From Nocardia niigatensis NBRC 100131 (lineage in GTDB: Bacteria > Actinomycetota > Actinomycetes > Mycobacteriales > Mycobacteriaceae): a DNA stretch of 64,000 nucleotides. Of the stretch, positions 25,742 to 35,018 are shown in pieces. The position numbers and the translations under genes are program-made. The stretch covers positions 300,994-364,993 of the forward strand of contig NZ_BAGC01000035.1 in assembly GCF_000308655.1 (NCBI RefSeq), given 5' to 3'. The first letter of the stretch is position 1, and the number at the start of each line of letters is the position of its first letter. The notes beneath the pieces were generated by a model. It saw only the letters and a list, made by a program, of their open reading frames with translations, searched no databases and was not told the DNA's origin.

Positions 25742-26941
25742 ATGACGCGAACCGATCCCGATTCCTGCCCGGGCGTACTGCGCCTGCACCAAGCGGCCGA
25801 TGGTCCCCTCGCTCGCATCCGGGTGCCGGGTGGACGCCTCTCCCCCGAGCAATTGCAGGACCTGGCCGCCGCGGCCGTCGATCTGAGCGACGGCAATATC
25901 GAGCTCACCTCCCGCGGCAACGTGCAGTTGCGGCAGGTGCGGGATGCGGCGGCGCTCACCGAGCGGTTGACCGGCGCGGGCCTGCTGCCCAGCGCGACCC
26001 ACGAGCGGGTGCGGAACATCGTCGCCTCGCCACTATCCGGGCGGATCGGCGGGTGGACCGACGTGCATCCCCTGGTTCCGGCCCTCGACGGGGGCCTGCG
26101 AGCCCATCCGCGGTTGGCCGAGCTCCCGGGCCGGGTGCTGTTCACCCTCGACGACGGCCGCGGCGATGTCAGCGGCCTGGGCGGGGACATCGGGGTGCAC
26201 GCGCTCGACGAGAACACCTACGCACTCCTGTTGGCGGGCAACGACTCCGGCATCCGCGTCTCCCCCGCCGATGCGGTCGATCTCATGCTGGCCGCCGCCC
26301 ACGGTTTCCTGGAACTGCGCGACGGCCAGTGGCGGTTGCACGAGATACCGCAGGGCAGTGCCCGGCTCACCGATCACCTGCTGGCGGCCCGTCCGGACCT
26401 CGACGCGTCCGGCGACCCCATCGAACTGCCGGTGCGCCAGGACATTCCGATCGGCTGGCTGAATCAGGACGACGACAAGGTCGCGCTCGGCGCCGGCGTC
26501 CGTCTCGGCTCCCTGCCCGCCCGCACCGCCGAATTCATCGCCGCCGTCGAGCGTCCGGTATTCCTCACCCCGTGGCGCAGCCTGGTCCTTGCCGATCTCG
26601 ACGAATGGATGGCCGAGCAGGTGGTCCGCGTCCTGGCCCCCATGGGCCTGATCTTCGACGCCAACTCGCCCTGGCTGCTGGTCAGCGCCTGCGCCGGCCG
26701 TCCCGGCTGCGCGAAGTCCCGCACCGATGTCCGCGCCGACGCCTCCGAGGCCGTCGACACAGGCCGCGTAGTCCCCACCGGCGCACCGCAATTCGCCCGC
26801 GAGGGCCTCGACGCCGACGACATCGTGGCCGCCGGCCGCCAGCACTGGTCCGGCTGCGACCGCCGCTGCGGCCGCCCCAAGGGCGCGGTCACCGACATCA
26901 TCGCCACGGTCGACGGCTACCGCATCGTCCCCGCCGGATAA
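25742..26941 (+). CDS. cobG: Precorrin-3B synthase CobG
   Basis: A 399-residue monooxygenase of the nitrite/sulfite reductase ferredoxin-like family. CobG uses O2 to convert precorrin-3A to precorrin-3B on the aerobic B12 route. The two half-domain repeats are visible, the first with DGNIELTSRGNVQLRQV, and the 4Fe-4S cysteines lie in VSACAGRPGCAKS and GCDRRCGRP. ATG 25742 is used; TAGGCT followed by a G-run precedes it. Presence of CobG shows the aerobic pathway is used. It is transcribed away from cobN, as in M. tuberculosis (Rv2064). No second riboswitch precedes it. Confidence 0.93.
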   Translation: MTRTDPDSCPGVLRLHQAADGPLARIRVPGGRLSPEQLQDLAAAAVDLSDGNIELTSRGNVQLRQVRDAAALTERLTGAGLLPSATHERVRNIVASPLSGRIGGWTDVHPLVPALDGGLRAHPRLAELPGRVLFTLDDGRGDVSGLGGDIGVHALDENTYALLLAGNDSGIRVSPADAVDLMLAAAHGFLELRDGQWRLHEIPQGSARLTDHLLAARPDLDASGDPIELPVRQDIPIGWLNQDDDKVALGAGVRLGSLPARTAEFIAAVERPVFLTPWRSLVLADLDEWMAEQVVRVLAPMGLIFDANSPWLLVSACAGRPGCAKSRTDVRADASEAVDTGRVVPTGAPQFAREGLDADDIVAAGRQHWSGCDRRCGRPKGAVTDIIATVDGYRIVPAG

Positions 26942-26952
26942 CCCCGAGGGCT

Positions 26953-26972
26953 GCTGCCGAGCGCTCGGCAGC
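26953..26972. terminator. 20-bp perfect palindrome after cobG
   Basis: GCTGCCGAGC and GCTCGGCAGC are adjacent exact reverse complements 12 bases after the cobG stop. As RNA it would fold to a stem with a tight loop and probably ends the cobG transcript. The remaining 120 bases before the next gene carry nothing else obvious. Confidence 0.55.
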
Positions 26973-27093
26973 GCGCCCGCTCTCGGCCCCGTTCCGCACC
27001 CGGCCCGCGGAACACGCCGGTGCGGGCGTCGAGGAAATCGGCGCACAGTGGGTTGTCCATGGCAGCGGCCGGCATCGGAGACGGGAGGCGGTC

Positions 27094-27645
27094 ATGGCTG
27101 TGCCGAAGCTCAGCGATGAAGAGATCGCGGCGATGTCGGACGATGAGCGTCGGGAGTTGATCCGGCGGCTGCAGCCGCCACCGGAACGGTTGCTGCCGCG
27201 GCCGGAGGTGGTGCGGGTGCATCGGCGGGTCCGGTTGGCGCTCATGGTCGGCGGCTGTCTCGCCCTGATTCCGTGGATCGTCTACCTGGGGTTCTCGCTA
27301 CCGGCGGAGTACAACGCGCACAACTGGTCGCTGGCCTGGATCGGGTACGACATCGTGCTGGTGCTGATGATGGCCACCACCGCCTACCTGGGCTGGAAGC
27401 GGCGGGTGGCGCTGCTGCTCCCGGCCTTCGGCACCGGGCTGCTCCTACTCGTGGACGCCTGGTTCGACATCGTGACCGCCGACGCCCGGGACGTGTGGGT
27501 GTCGGCGGGCACGGCGATCATCGGTGAGATCCCGCTGGCGCTGCTGCAGATCACCGGTGCGATCCTGCTGCTGCGCTTTCTGATCCTGGCGCATCCGCTG
27601 CACGACCCGGCGATCAATCCGTTCCGGACCCGGCTGCCGTTCTGA
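27094..27645 (+). CDS. Membrane protein of unknown function, four helices
   Basis: A 183-residue protein. A charged N-terminal part (MAVPKLSDEEIAAMSDDERR, rich in Asp/Glu/Arg) precedes four hydrophobic helices at about residues 50-75, 80-100, 105-125 and 145-165. The family is not identified by name; similar proteins are usual in Nocardia and mycobacteria. ATG 27094 follows GGGAGG. Its 3' end overlaps the convergent dimethylargininase gene by 32 bases. Confidence 0.75.
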   Translation: MAVPKLSDEEIAAMSDDERRELIRRLQPPPERLLPRPEVVRVHRRVRLALMVGGCLALIPWIVYLGFSLPAEYNAHNWSLAWIGYDIVLVLMMATTAYLGWKRRVALLLPAFGTGLLLLVDAWFDIVTADARDVWVSAGTAIIGEIPLALLQITGAILLLRFLILAHPLHDPAINPFRTRLPF

Positions 27646-28486
27646 CCGGGTGCAATTCGAGCGTGCAGCACTTCACGCTGCCGCCGGCCTTGAGCAACTC
27701 GGACAGGTCGACCCCGACGGGCCGATAGCCGCGTGCCCGCAACTGCTCGGCCAATCCGGTGGCCTTCTCGCTGAGGAAGACGTGGTAGCCGTCGCAGACG
27801 CCGTTGAGGCCCAGCACGTTCGCGTCCTCCTCCTCGGCGATCACCGCGTCCGGGTACAGCCGTGCCAGCAGCCGGGCGCTGGGCCCGCTGAATGCGCCCG
27901 GGTAGTAGGCGATGGTGTCGTCGAGCACCATGAGCGCGGTGTCGAGGTGGTAGAACCGGGGGTCGACCAGATCCAGTGAGACGACGGGCAATCCGAAGAA
28001 ATCCGCCACCTCCTGATGCGCGCGGGGGGCGCTGCGGAATCCGGTCCCGGCGAGGATGCGATCGGTGACGATGGCGAAATCGCCTTCGCCCTCATTGGTT
28101 TCGGACGCGGCGGCCACGGTGGCGAAACCGCGGTCCGCCATCCACCGGTGGTAGGCCGGACCTTCTTCCGCGCGTTCGGGATTGGCGAAGCGGGCCGAGA
28201 GGGCCCGGTCCCCGAGCACGAGCCCGCCATTGGCGGCGAACACCATGTCGGGAAGTCCGGCGACGGGCTCGATGACCTCGACCCGATGCCCGTGCGCCAC
28301 GTAGATGGCGCGCAGCCCGTTCCACTGGGACAGGGCCAGGGCGCGGTTCACCGGTTCGGAGGTATCCATCCAGGGGTTGATGGCGTAGGTGACGTCGAAA
28401 TGTTCCGGGCGGCACATGAGGAAGCGGCGGGGAATGGGCCGGCGGGCGGCGGGATCACGGGCGGGCAGCGTGGCTACGGACGTCAA
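27614..28486 (-). CDS. ddaH: Dimethylarginine dimethylaminohydrolase / arginine deiminase-like amidinotransferase-fold hydrolase
   Basis: A 290-residue enzyme of the guanidino-group-modifying superfamily. It hydrolyses methylated arginine (or a related guanidine) to citrulline and an amine. Landmarks are FLMCRPEHFDV at the N-terminus, NPWMD, the FAANGGLVLG loop, EGEGDFAI, the catalytic histidine region RFYHLDTALMVLDD and the C-terminal cysteines C273-C274 in GGSVKCCTLEL. TTG 28486 is taken as start because GAGGGA lies 6 bases before it; other in-frame starts would cut into the domain. It is divergent from an Lrp/AsnC regulator, a very common pairing in this group, so arginine-type ligands may control it. 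Substrate specificity is inferred. Confidence 0.85.
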   Translation of the reverse strand: MTSVATLPARDPAARRPIPRRFLMCRPEHFDVTYAINPWMDTSEPVNRALALSQWNGLRAIYVAHGHRVEVIEPVAGLPDMVFAANGGLVLGDRALSARFANPERAEEGPAYHRWMADRGFATVAAASETNEGEGDFAIVTDRILAGTGFRSAPRAHQEVADFFGLPVVSLDLVDPRFYHLDTALMVLDDTIAYYPGAFSGPSARLLARLYPDAVIAEEEDANVLGLNGVCDGYHVFLSEKATGLAEQLRARGYRPVGVDLSELLKAGGSVKCCTLELHPVRTAAGSGTD

Positions 28487-28546
28487 CGAGACTCCCTCGG
28501 AAGCGGCGTGGACGGGGTTGACCTGACGGTAAATGGCGTACCGTTG

Positions 28547-28560
28547 CGCTAGAAATAGCG
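28547..28560. promoter_or_regulatory. Inverted repeat between ddaH and lrp
   Basis: CGCTA-GAAA-TAGCG lies midway in the 156-base divergent region, bordered by TTGCG repeats. It is a plausible binding site for the Lrp-type regulator encoded alongside. Confidence 0.35.
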
Positions 28561-28642
28561 AATTGTTGCGTTGATATCGACTTGCTCGGTGATTCATTGC
28601 GCGACACCGAGGCATACGCATCATTGCGAGAAGGGGGCGACC

Positions 28643-29080
28643 GTGGACGAACTCGATCGGCGGATCCTGGCGCATCTGCTGAAGCACGCGCGTGCCTCGT
28701 TCCAGGACATCGGCTCCGAGATCGGCCTGTCCGCGCCCGCGGTCAAACGCCGGGTCGACAAGATGGTGGCGGGCGGGCAGATCACCGGCTTCACCGCGGT
28801 GGTGAATCCGGCGGCGCTGGGCTGGCGCACCGAGGCGTATGTCGAAGTCTTCTACCGCGACAACATCTCCCCGGCGGAGCTGCGCCGCAGCCTCGAACCC
28901 ATCCCGCAGGTGGTCGGGGTGTGGACCATCGCCGGCGAGGCCGATGCGCTGGTCCATGTGATAGCCACCGATATGGCCGAGATCGAGGCGACCGTCGAGC
29001 GGATCCGCGAGAACGCGCGGGTCGGGCGCACGCGCAGCAATATCGTCATGTCCCGGCTGCTCGAACGGCCTCGCACGTGA
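28643..29080 (+). CDS. Lrp/AsnC-family transcriptional regulator
   Basis: A 145-residue regulator. The N-terminal winged helix-turn-helix starts directly ([26 protein letters not shown]) with the recognition helix in [11 protein letters not shown], and the C-terminal RAM domain (about 65-140) provides ligand binding and octamer assembly. GTG 28643 was chosen because the fold begins there; GAAGGGGG lies 7-14 bases before it. It is divergent from ddaH and probably controls it in response to an amino acid. Confidence 0.9.
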   Translation: MDELDRRILAHLLKHARASFQDIGSEIGLSAPAVKRRVDKMVAGGQITGFTAVVNPAALGWRTEAYVEVFYRDNISPAELRRSLEPIPQVVGVWTIAGEADALVHVIATDMAEIEATVERIRENARVGRTRSNIVMSRLLERPRT

Positions 29081-29210
29081 TCCGGCCCGGTTGCCGAACG
29101 GTCCACTGTGGCAGCTGAACCCCGCCGTGACGCGGCGTGAACCCGGGCCCGGGATGACGGCACGCGACCCGCTCAGCATGGCTCCGACGGCGAAATCTAG
29201 GGTGGACACC

Positions 29211-29846
29211 ATGTCCGACGTGCGTGCCAGCTACCTCAGAGACGGGGCCGAGATCTACCGGCGCTCGTTCGCGACCATCCGGGCCGAGGCCGATCTGGCC
29301 CGGTTCCCGGCGGACGTGTCGCAGGTGGTGGTGCGCATGATCCACGCCTGCGGGCAGGTGGATCTGGCCGGTGACGTCGAGTTCAGCACCGATGTGGTGG
29401 CCAAGGCGCGGGCCGCGCTGCAGGGCGGCGCGCCGATCCTGTGCGATGCCAAGATGGTCGCCTCGGGCGTGACCCGCAAGCGGCTGCCCGCCGGCAACGA
29501 CGTGCTGTGCCTGCTCGACGATCCCCGGGTGCCGGAACTGGCCGCCCGCATGGACAACACCAGATCCGCTGCGGCGCTGGAACTCTGGAGCGACCGGCTC
29601 GACGGCGCGGTGGTGGCCGTCGGCAATGCGCCGACCGCCCTGTTCCATCTGCTCGACATGCTGGACGCGGGCGCGCCCCGCCCGGCCGCCGTGCTCGGCA
29701 TTCCGGTCGGATTCATCGGGGCCGCGGAATCCAAGCAGGCCCTGGCCGAATACGGCGGCGTCGAATTCCTGACCGTGCGGGGCAGGCGGGGCGGCAGCGC
29801 CATCACCGCCGCCGCCCTCAATGCGATTGCGAGCGAACAAGAATGA
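29211..29846 (+). CDS. cobH: Precorrin-8X methylmutase CobH
   Basis: A 211-residue enzyme that moves the C-11 methyl group to C-12 to give hydrogenobyrinate. The active-site histidine is H45 in [46 protein letters not shown] and the late [13 protein letters not shown] complete the family pattern. ATG 29211 lies 7 bases after TAGGGT. The stop overlaps the start of cobIJ (ATGA), so the two are translationally coupled. Confidence 0.96.
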   Translation: MSDVRASYLRDGAEIYRRSFATIRAEADLARFPADVSQVVVRMIHACGQVDLAGDVEFSTDVVAKARAALQGGAPILCDAKMVASGVTRKRLPAGNDVLCLLDDPRVPELAARMDNTRSAAALELWSDRLDGAVVAVGNAPTALFHLLDMLDAGAPRPAAVLGIPVGFIGAAESKQALAEYGGVEFLTVRGRRGGSAITAAALNAIASEQE

Positions 29847-31516
29847 GCAAGCTCTGGGGTGTCGGGCTGGGACCCGGCGATCCGGAACTGGTGACCGTGA
29901 AGGCCGCGCGGGTCATCGGCGAGGCCGACGTCATCGCCTTCCACAGCGCCCGGCACGGCCGCAGCATCTCGCGCGCCATCGCCGCCCCGTACATGCGGGC
30001 AGATCAGCTCGAGGAGCACCTGGTCTACCCGGTGACCACCGAGACCACCGATCACCCGGGCGGCTACCAGGGCGCGATCGACGAGTTCTACGAGGGCGCG
30101 GCCGCCGCACTGGCCGAACACCTTTCGGCGGGCCGCACGGTCGCGCTGCTCGCGGCCGGTGACCCGCTGTTCTACAGCTCGTTCATGCACATGCACCGCC
30201 GCCTGGCCGGCCGCTTCGACACCGAGATCATTCCCGGCGTCACCTCGGTCAGCGCCGCCTCCGCGGCCCTCGGCACCCCGCTGGTGGAGGGCGAGCAGGT
30301 GCTGACCATCCTCCCCGGCACCATGCCCACCGAGGAACTCACCCGCCGCCTGCGCGAAGCCGACGCCGCCGCCATCATGAAGCTCGGCCGCACCTATCCC
30401 GGTGTCCGCCAGGCCCTCTCCGACTCCGGCCGCCTCGCCGACGCCTACTACGTCGAACGCGCCAGCTCGGATCGGCAGCGCGTGCTGCGCGCGGCCGACG
30501 TGGACGAGGCGAGCGTGCCGTATTTCGCCATCACCGTCGTGCCCGGCCCCACGCCCGCCACCCGCATTCCGCTGACCGTCGCAGCCGAGGACCAGCTCAG
30601 CCGGACCGGCACGGACAGTGCCCTCGCCGCGACCGCTACCCAGGCCGGATCGACTGCGGCGGAGGAGAATTCGGCTGGTGGCAGCGGCGTGATCGTCGCC
30701 GGCGCATCCGCGACGGGGACCGCCTCCGTCATCACAGCCGACGCGGAACCCGCTGTGGCGCAGCCGGGGTCGGTCGGCGAAGTCGTAGTCGTGGGCCTCG
30801 GGCCCGGGTCGGCGGGCTGGACCACGCCGGAGGTGCGGGAGGCGCTGGCCGAGGCGACCGACATCGTCGGGTACACGACGTATGTGAATCGGGTGCCGGT
30901 ACGGGCCGGGCAGCGGCGGCATGCCAGTGACAATCGGGTCGAGTCCGAGCGTGCGGGAATGGCTTTGGACATGGCCAAGCAGGGGGCGAAGGTCGTGGTC
31001 GTGTCGTCCGGGGATCCGGGCGTGTTCGCCATGGCGGCGGCGGTGATCGAGGAGTCGGCGGATCCGCAGTGGCGGGAGGTGCCGGTGCGGGTGCTGCCCG
31101 GGGTGACCGCGGCGAGCGCGGTGGCGAGCCGGATGGGCGCACCGCTGGGGCACGACTTCGCCATGATCTCGCTGTCGGATCGGCTCAAGCCGTGGGAGAC
31201 GGTGGCGCAACGGATTTCGGCGGTGGCGTCGGCGGATATGGCGTTCGCCGTCTACAACCCGGCGTCGTCGCAGCGCACCTGGCAGGTGGCCGCCATGCGG
31301 GATCTCGTGCTCGAGCATCGCAAGCCGCAGACGCCGGTGGTGATCGGCCGCGATGTGGGCGGCCCGGCCGAGTCGGTGCGGGTGGTAACGCTGGCGGAGC
31401 TGGATCCGACCGAAGTGGACATGCGGACCCTGTTGATCATCGGTGCGTCCACCACCACGGTGTTCGACGCGGCCGGTGGGCCGCGGGTGTTCACGTCGCG
31501 CCGCTATGGAGATTAA
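29843..31516 (+). CDS. cobIJ: Fused precorrin-2 C20- and precorrin-3B C17-methyltransferase
   Basis: A 557-residue two-domain enzyme. Residues 1-240 are CobI (SAM-dependent C-20 methylation): [20 protein letters not shown] and [10 protein letters not shown]. Residues 313-557 are CobJ (C-17 methylation and ring contraction): [32 protein letters not shown] and [12 protein letters not shown]. The joining segment (about 240-312) is low in complexity, rich in Ala, Thr, Gly and Glu, and longer than a minimal linker. The same fusion occurs in M. tuberculosis CobIJ (Rv2066). ATG 29843 overlaps the cobH stop by four bases. Confidence 0.96.
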   Translation: MSKLWGVGLGPGDPELVTVKAARVIGEADVIAFHSARHGRSISRAIAAPYMRADQLEEHLVYPVTTETTDHPGGYQGAIDEFYEGAAAALAEHLSAGRTVALLAAGDPLFYSSFMHMHRRLAGRFDTEIIPGVTSVSAASAALGTPLVEGEQVLTILPGTMPTEELTRRLREADAAAIMKLGRTYPGVRQALSDSGRLADAYYVERASSDRQRVLRAADVDEASVPYFAITVVPGPTPATRIPLTVAAEDQLSRTGTDSALAATATQAGSTAAEENSAGGSGVIVAGASATGTASVITADAEPAVAQPGSVGEVVVVGLGPGSAGWTTPEVREALAEATDIVGYTTYVNRVPVRAGQRRHASDNRVESERAGMALDMAKQGAKVVVVSSGDPGVFAMAAAVIEESADPQWREVPVRVLPGVTAASAVASRMGAPLGHDFAMISLSDRLKPWETVAQRISAVASADMAFAVYNPASSQRTWQVAAMRDLVLEHRKPQTPVVIGRDVGGPAESVRVVTLAELDPTEVDMRTLLIIGASTTTVFDAAGGPRVFTSRRYGD

Positions 31517-31552
31517 TATTCCACTGTAGAACGTAGGCTGGAAGGAGTGCCG

Positions 31553-32098
31553 GTGCCTGAAGACAATGCTCGACGCCCGCTCAACTCGACGGCCGCGTCC
31601 CTACTCGGATTCCTACACCAGGGCGAAATGTCCGGATGGGATCTGGTGGCGCTGGCCCAGGACCGCATCGGCGACTTCTGGACCATCACCCAGAGCCAGG
31701 TCTACCGCGAGCTGGCCACCATGCACCAGCACGGGCTGCTGGAGAAGGGTGCGGCCGGCGCTCGCGACCGCACCCCCTACCGGATCACCGAGGACGGCCG
31801 GGAGGCCTTCGCCGAATGGATCGCCCGCGATCCCGGCGCGGAGACCATCCGGGTCCCACTGCTGCTGACCCTCTCCTTCGGTGAATTCATCGACCTCGAG
31901 CGGCTCGAACGCATTGTCGCGGCCAATCGCACGGTCCACGAGCAGCGGCTGTCCGGCTACCTGTCGGGTCACGACGAGCAGCGCATGTCGCCCTACGAGC
32001 GGGCCACCCTGGATTTCGGCATCCGCTACGAGCGCGCGGTACTGGAGTGGTTCGATCGGCTGCCGGAGCTGCTCGACCGCACCAGCCGCCTGTCCTGA
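31553..32098 (+). CDS. PadR-family transcriptional regulator
   Basis: A 181-residue regulator with an N-terminal PadR winged helix (SLLGFLHQGEMSGWDLVALAQ, then TQSQVYRELATMHQHGLLE) and a C-terminal Vir-type helical domain (about 95-175). GTG 31553 is chosen because GGAAGGAG lies at normal distance before it; GTG 31547 would be too close. TAGGCT 13 bases upstream suggests its own promoter, separate from cobIJ 36 bases earlier. Targets unknown. It sits between cobIJ and cobK, a gene pair that is also separated by other genes in M. tuberculosis. Confidence 0.88.
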   Translation: MPEDNARRPLNSTAASLLGFLHQGEMSGWDLVALAQDRIGDFWTITQSQVYRELATMHQHGLLEKGAAGARDRTPYRITEDGREAFAEWIARDPGAETIRVPLLLTLSFGEFIDLERLERIVAANRTVHEQRLSGYLSGHDEQRMSPYERATLDFGIRYERAVLEWFDRLPELLDRTSRLS

Positions 32099-32105
32099 GC
32101 GCGGA

Positions 32106-32852
32106 CTAGCGCCCGGCTCCGCGCCGGGCGCGCAGCCAATCCCAGGCCGCCGCAACGGTCTCCACCCGCTCCGCACCCTCTGGCAGCGCCGGCCGATCGA
32201 TCATCACCACCGGGATGCCGAGGGCACGCGCGGCGGTGAGCTTGGCCTCGGTGAGCGTTCCTCCGCTGTCCTTGGTCACCACGACGTCGATGTCACGCCC
32301 GGTCAACAGTGCGATCTCCTCGTCGACGCCGAAAGGCCCACGGGCGAGCAGCAATTCGTGATTCACCGGCACCGCGCCGTCGGGCGGGTCGATGGCACGG
32401 ATCAGGAACCAGGCGTCCGAGTGCGCGAACGCGGCCACCCCTTGGCGGCCGATGGACAGGAAGACTCGTTTACCCAGGGCCGCGGCGGCTTCCGCCGCGA
32501 GGGCCAGATCCGGTACACGCATCCAGCGGTCGCCGGGCCGCTCGGTCCATCCCGGCCGCCGTACGTGCAACACCGGGAGTCCGACAGCACCGGCCGCGGC
32601 GGCGGCGTTGGCGGTGATCCCTCCGGCGAACGGGTGTGTGGCATCGACCACGGCCTCGATCCCGTTGTCGCGCAGCCACTCCCGCAGTCCGTCGATCCCC
32701 CCGAATCCCCCCAGGCGCACCTCGCCGACCGGTAGCACCGGCTCGCGCACACGCCCGGCGAGCGAGGACACGATCTCGAATCCTCGCTCGCCCGACGCGA
32801 CGTCGGCGAGTTCCCGGGCTTCCCGGGTGCCGCCGAGAATCAGGGTTCTCAG
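32106..32852 (-). CDS. cobK: Precorrin-6A reductase CobK, probable CTG start
   Basis: A 248-residue NADPH-dependent reductase that converts precorrin-6A to precorrin-6B. The N-terminal dinucleotide-binding motif LRTLILGGTREARELA is intact only if translation begins at CTG 32852; no ATG, GTG or TTG exists in frame upstream before a stop, and the first one downstream (GTG 32771) would delete the motif. The CTG shares CTGA with the stop of the gene upstream, so termination-reinitiation may load it. Further landmarks are VVDATHPFAGGITANAA and TKDSGG. CobM, which lies beside CobK in M. tuberculosis, is not here. Identity is certain; the start is inferred. Confidence 0.9.
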   Translation of the reverse strand: MRTLILGGTREARELADVASGERGFEIVSSLAGRVREPVLPVGEVRLGGFGGIDGLREWLRDNGIEAVVDATHPFAGGITANAAAAAGAVGLPVLHVRRPGWTERPGDRWMRVPDLALAAEAAAALGKRVFLSIGRQGVAAFAHSDAWFLIRAIDPPDGAVPVNHELLLARGPFGVDEEIALLTGRDIDVVVTKDSGGTLTEAKLTAARALGIPVVMIDRPALPEGAERVETVAAAWDWLRARRGAGR

Positions 32853-33433
32853 GGCTGCCCGCTGAAGTAGGCCGAGCCCGAGTCGATCAGCGGCTGTCCG
32901 CCGACGATCAGCAGGCCGATGATGGCGCCGGGGATCGCGCCGATGCCGAACAGGAAGGCGCCCAGGATGCCGCCGATGATGCCGCCCAGCGCGGCGTGCT
33001 GCAGCTGGCCGAAGAAGTCCGACTGCGAGTCGATGTCCTTGGCGGTCGACACCGGCGCGGAGACCGGGGTCAGCGTCAGCTGGGTGCCCGCGCTGTCGAT
33101 GGCGGCGGTGAGCCCGTACTGCTTGCCGGCCAGGGTGCCGTTCAGCGGCACCTGGGTGACCACGTCACCGGCCTGGTTCTTCAGGAACACGGTCTGGCTC
33201 GCCGCGTCCAGGCTGAACCGGCCACCGGTCACCTGGGTGACGATGTCGTTCGCGTCGGTGAGCGCCACGTTGTAGTCGACGCCCTGCTGGGTGCCGTGCA
33301 GCGCGGACGGGGACTGCTCCACGGCCGGCGCCGGGTCGACGGGGACGGCGTAGCCGGTGCCCGCGGCGATACCGGTCGAGGCGGCGGCGATGAACGCGGT
33401 GGCCACGAACTTTGTGTACTTCATGGAAGTCAT
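32849..33433 (-). CDS. Exported protein of unknown function
   Basis: A 194-residue protein with a signal peptide (KFVATAFIAAASTGIAAGTG, cleavage likely after GYA near residue 30). A beta-rich part (about 45-125) is followed by a Gly/Ile/Leu-rich hydrophobic half (AALGGIIGGILGAFLFGIGA and on), the same plan as the protein at 18793. ATG 33433 has GGAGATCC directly before it; ATG 33424 is the alternative. It lies directly upstream of cobK with a four-base overlap, an unusual partner for a B12 enzyme. Function not recognised. Confidence 0.75.
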   Translation of the reverse strand: MTSMKYTKFVATAFIAAASTGIAAGTGYAVPVDPAPAVEQSPSALHGTQQGVDYNVALTDANDIVTQVTGGRFSLDAASQTVFLKNQAGDVVTQVPLNGTLAGKQYGLTAAIDSAGTQLTLTPVSAPVSTAKDIDSQSDFFGQLQHAALGGIIGGILGAFLFGIGAIPGAIIGLLIVGGQPLIDSGSAYFSGQP

Positions 33434-33510
33434 GGATCTCCAAATAGTCCGAACGAACCCGATAACAATCGGGTCACGGCCGTTTACCCTACCGTTGAGC
33501 AACGTACGTT

Positions 33511-34527
33511 TCACTCTGAATGCCTCGCGCGCTGAGCCGCTTTCGGGCCAGTGGCCCATTTGCGCAGTGCTTGCGGCCACGTCGGCCCCGGTGATGACCC
33601 GCGAATGTCGGGCGCGAAGGGTGGACAGGAGTTGGGCAGCGGCCCGGGCTGGGCGGCACTCCAGTCCTGCGCGAGCCCGCAGAAGGCGCGCGTGGCCGCG
33701 GTCCGATAGGCGTTCTCGCGGCACAGCAGGACCGCGATTCGCGTCGGCAGCGGCGGATCCAAGGCCACGGCCCTCAGCCGCGCATGCTCGCGTGCGATGC
33801 CGTCCGGCAGGATCGTGGCCAGGTCGGTGAGCTGCACCGCCTCAATGACGGCGTGAATCGAGTTGGCCTCCAACAGAATTCGCGGACCCACCCCCTGCTC
33901 GCGAAAATAGGCGTCGATGTGCAGCCGGGTGACGAACTCGCGATTCAGCAGCGCGAGATCGTATTCGGCGAGTTTCGCCGCGGGCAGACGTGAGCGCCGG
34001 CTCCGGCGATCCGCTGTGACCACGCTCAGCGTCTCGGTGAACAGCGTGGCGGCCTCGATACCGGGCAGATGGCCGCCCGCGAACCCGATCCCGACGTCGA
34101 TGTCGTCGGCGAGCAGTCCGGATTCGATGACGTCCTGACTGGTTTCACGAATGTCGAGGGTGATGCCGGGATGACGGGCCCGCAGTTCGGCGATGAGCGG
34201 TCCGATCAGATACGCCGCGAAAGTCGGCGTATAGGCCGGCCGCAGATGACCGCGAGTCAGATCCTCGACATCATGAACGGCCCGATCAGCCGCATCCAAC
34301 TCGGCCAGCGCCAGCCGCGCGTGCCGCGCATACACCTCCCCCGCGTCGGTGAGCCGCACCGCGCGACCGGTTCGATCCAGCAGCGGCGCCCCCACCAGCC
34401 GCTCGAGCTGCCGAATCTGCTGCGAGAGCGTCGGCTGCGAAAGATGCAGATCCTCGGCCGCGCGAGTGAAGCTGCCATGCTCGGCCACGGCCAGCAAATA
34501 CCGCAGATGACGCAGCTCCGGGGACAC
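33511..34527 (-). CDS. LysR-family transcriptional regulator (CynR-like)
   Basis: A 338-residue regulator. The N-terminal helix-turn-helix (RHLRYLLAVAEHGSFTRAAEDLHLSQPTLSQQIRQLE) covers residues 5-60, followed by the LysR effector domain to about residue 300 (DVGIGFAGGHLPGIEA, AREHARLRAVAL). The tail after residue 300 is proline-rich and atypical. GTG 34527 is preceded by TACAGT and CGGAGG. CynR relatives control cyanate or carbonic anhydrase genes; a carbonic anhydrase occurs 11 kb away, but no adjacent target is visible. The divergent neighbour is a broken SnoaL gene, which might once have been its target. Confidence 0.88.
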   Translation of the reverse strand: MSPELRHLRYLLAVAEHGSFTRAAEDLHLSQPTLSQQIRQLERLVGAPLLDRTGRAVRLTDAGEVYARHARLALAELDAADRAVHDVEDLTRGHLRPAYTPTFAAYLIGPLIAELRARHPGITLDIRETSQDVIESGLLADDIDVGIGFAGGHLPGIEAATLFTETLSVVTADRRSRRSRLPAAKLAEYDLALLNREFVTRLHIDAYFREQGVGPRILLEANSIHAVIEAVQLTDLATILPDGIAREHARLRAVALDPPLPTRIAVLLCRENAYRTAATRAFCGLAQDWSAAQPGPLPNSCPPFAPDIRGSSPGPTWPQALRKWATGPKAAQRARHSE

Positions 34528-34756
34528 CCTCCGACTGTAGACCCAGCCAATCAACCAACCTCGCGCCGCGCCCCCGCAGCTATAACACCACCTCGCCGCA
34601 GCGCCGGCGAAGGCATGCCACCTCCGCCGGCCCCTCACCGCGACACTTCCGCTACCGAAGTTCGACGCAGGCGTCGGCGGCGTCGCCGTCTTACTCACCG
34701 GACGAAGATGGCGAACCCGCCGGGGCCGCTGGGCGAGAGGACTCAGCTTCGGCGAC

Positions 34757-34974
34757 ATGAGCAATGGAGCATTCGAGGCGATCCGTGCACTCGAGTATCG
34801 GTATCTGCGCACGCTGGATCTGAAACTGTGGGACGAGTTCGGGGAGACGTTAGGACGTCGTCGCCGCGTACGGCTCATCCTCGGGTGATATGCCCGCGGA
34901 GTTCAAGGGGCGTGAGCAGATCGTGGAGTACATGCGTGGCGCACTCGGGGGCAACATCATCACTGTCCCCTCCG
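34757..34974 (+). pseudogene. SnoaL-like/NTF2-fold protein, frameshifted and truncated
   Basis: From ATG 34757 the frame reads FEAIRALEYRYLRTLDLKLWDEFGETL, the start of a SnoaL-like domain (about 130-150 residues in intact relatives). At about base 34852 the frame must shift by one to continue with DVVAAYGSSSGD and FKGREQIVEYMRGALGGNIIT, which also match the family. After that the match stops, and the TetR promoter begins. One frameshift plus loss of the C-terminal half make it a pseudogene. The remnant is divergent from the LysR gene. Confidence 0.75.
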
Positions 34975-35018
34975 CTAAACTGAGAATCGCTCATTTTCTC
35001 TGCAGTGAGGAGGCAGCG

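Noticed and set aside
24718..26217. Long minus-strand open frame across the cobN leader and cobG
   Set aside because: It runs antisense to cobG, through the riboswitch and out of frame into cobN; composition is that of a GC-rich shadow frame.
31517..31552. AT-rich inverted sequence before the PadR gene as an operator
   Set aside because: No symmetric arms longer than four bases could be found; it is probably just promoter DNA.
34890..35018. Longer N-terminus for the TetR regulator at 35019
   Set aside because: The extra residues match a SnoaL-like domain, not TetR, and a ribosome-binding site precedes TTG 35019.
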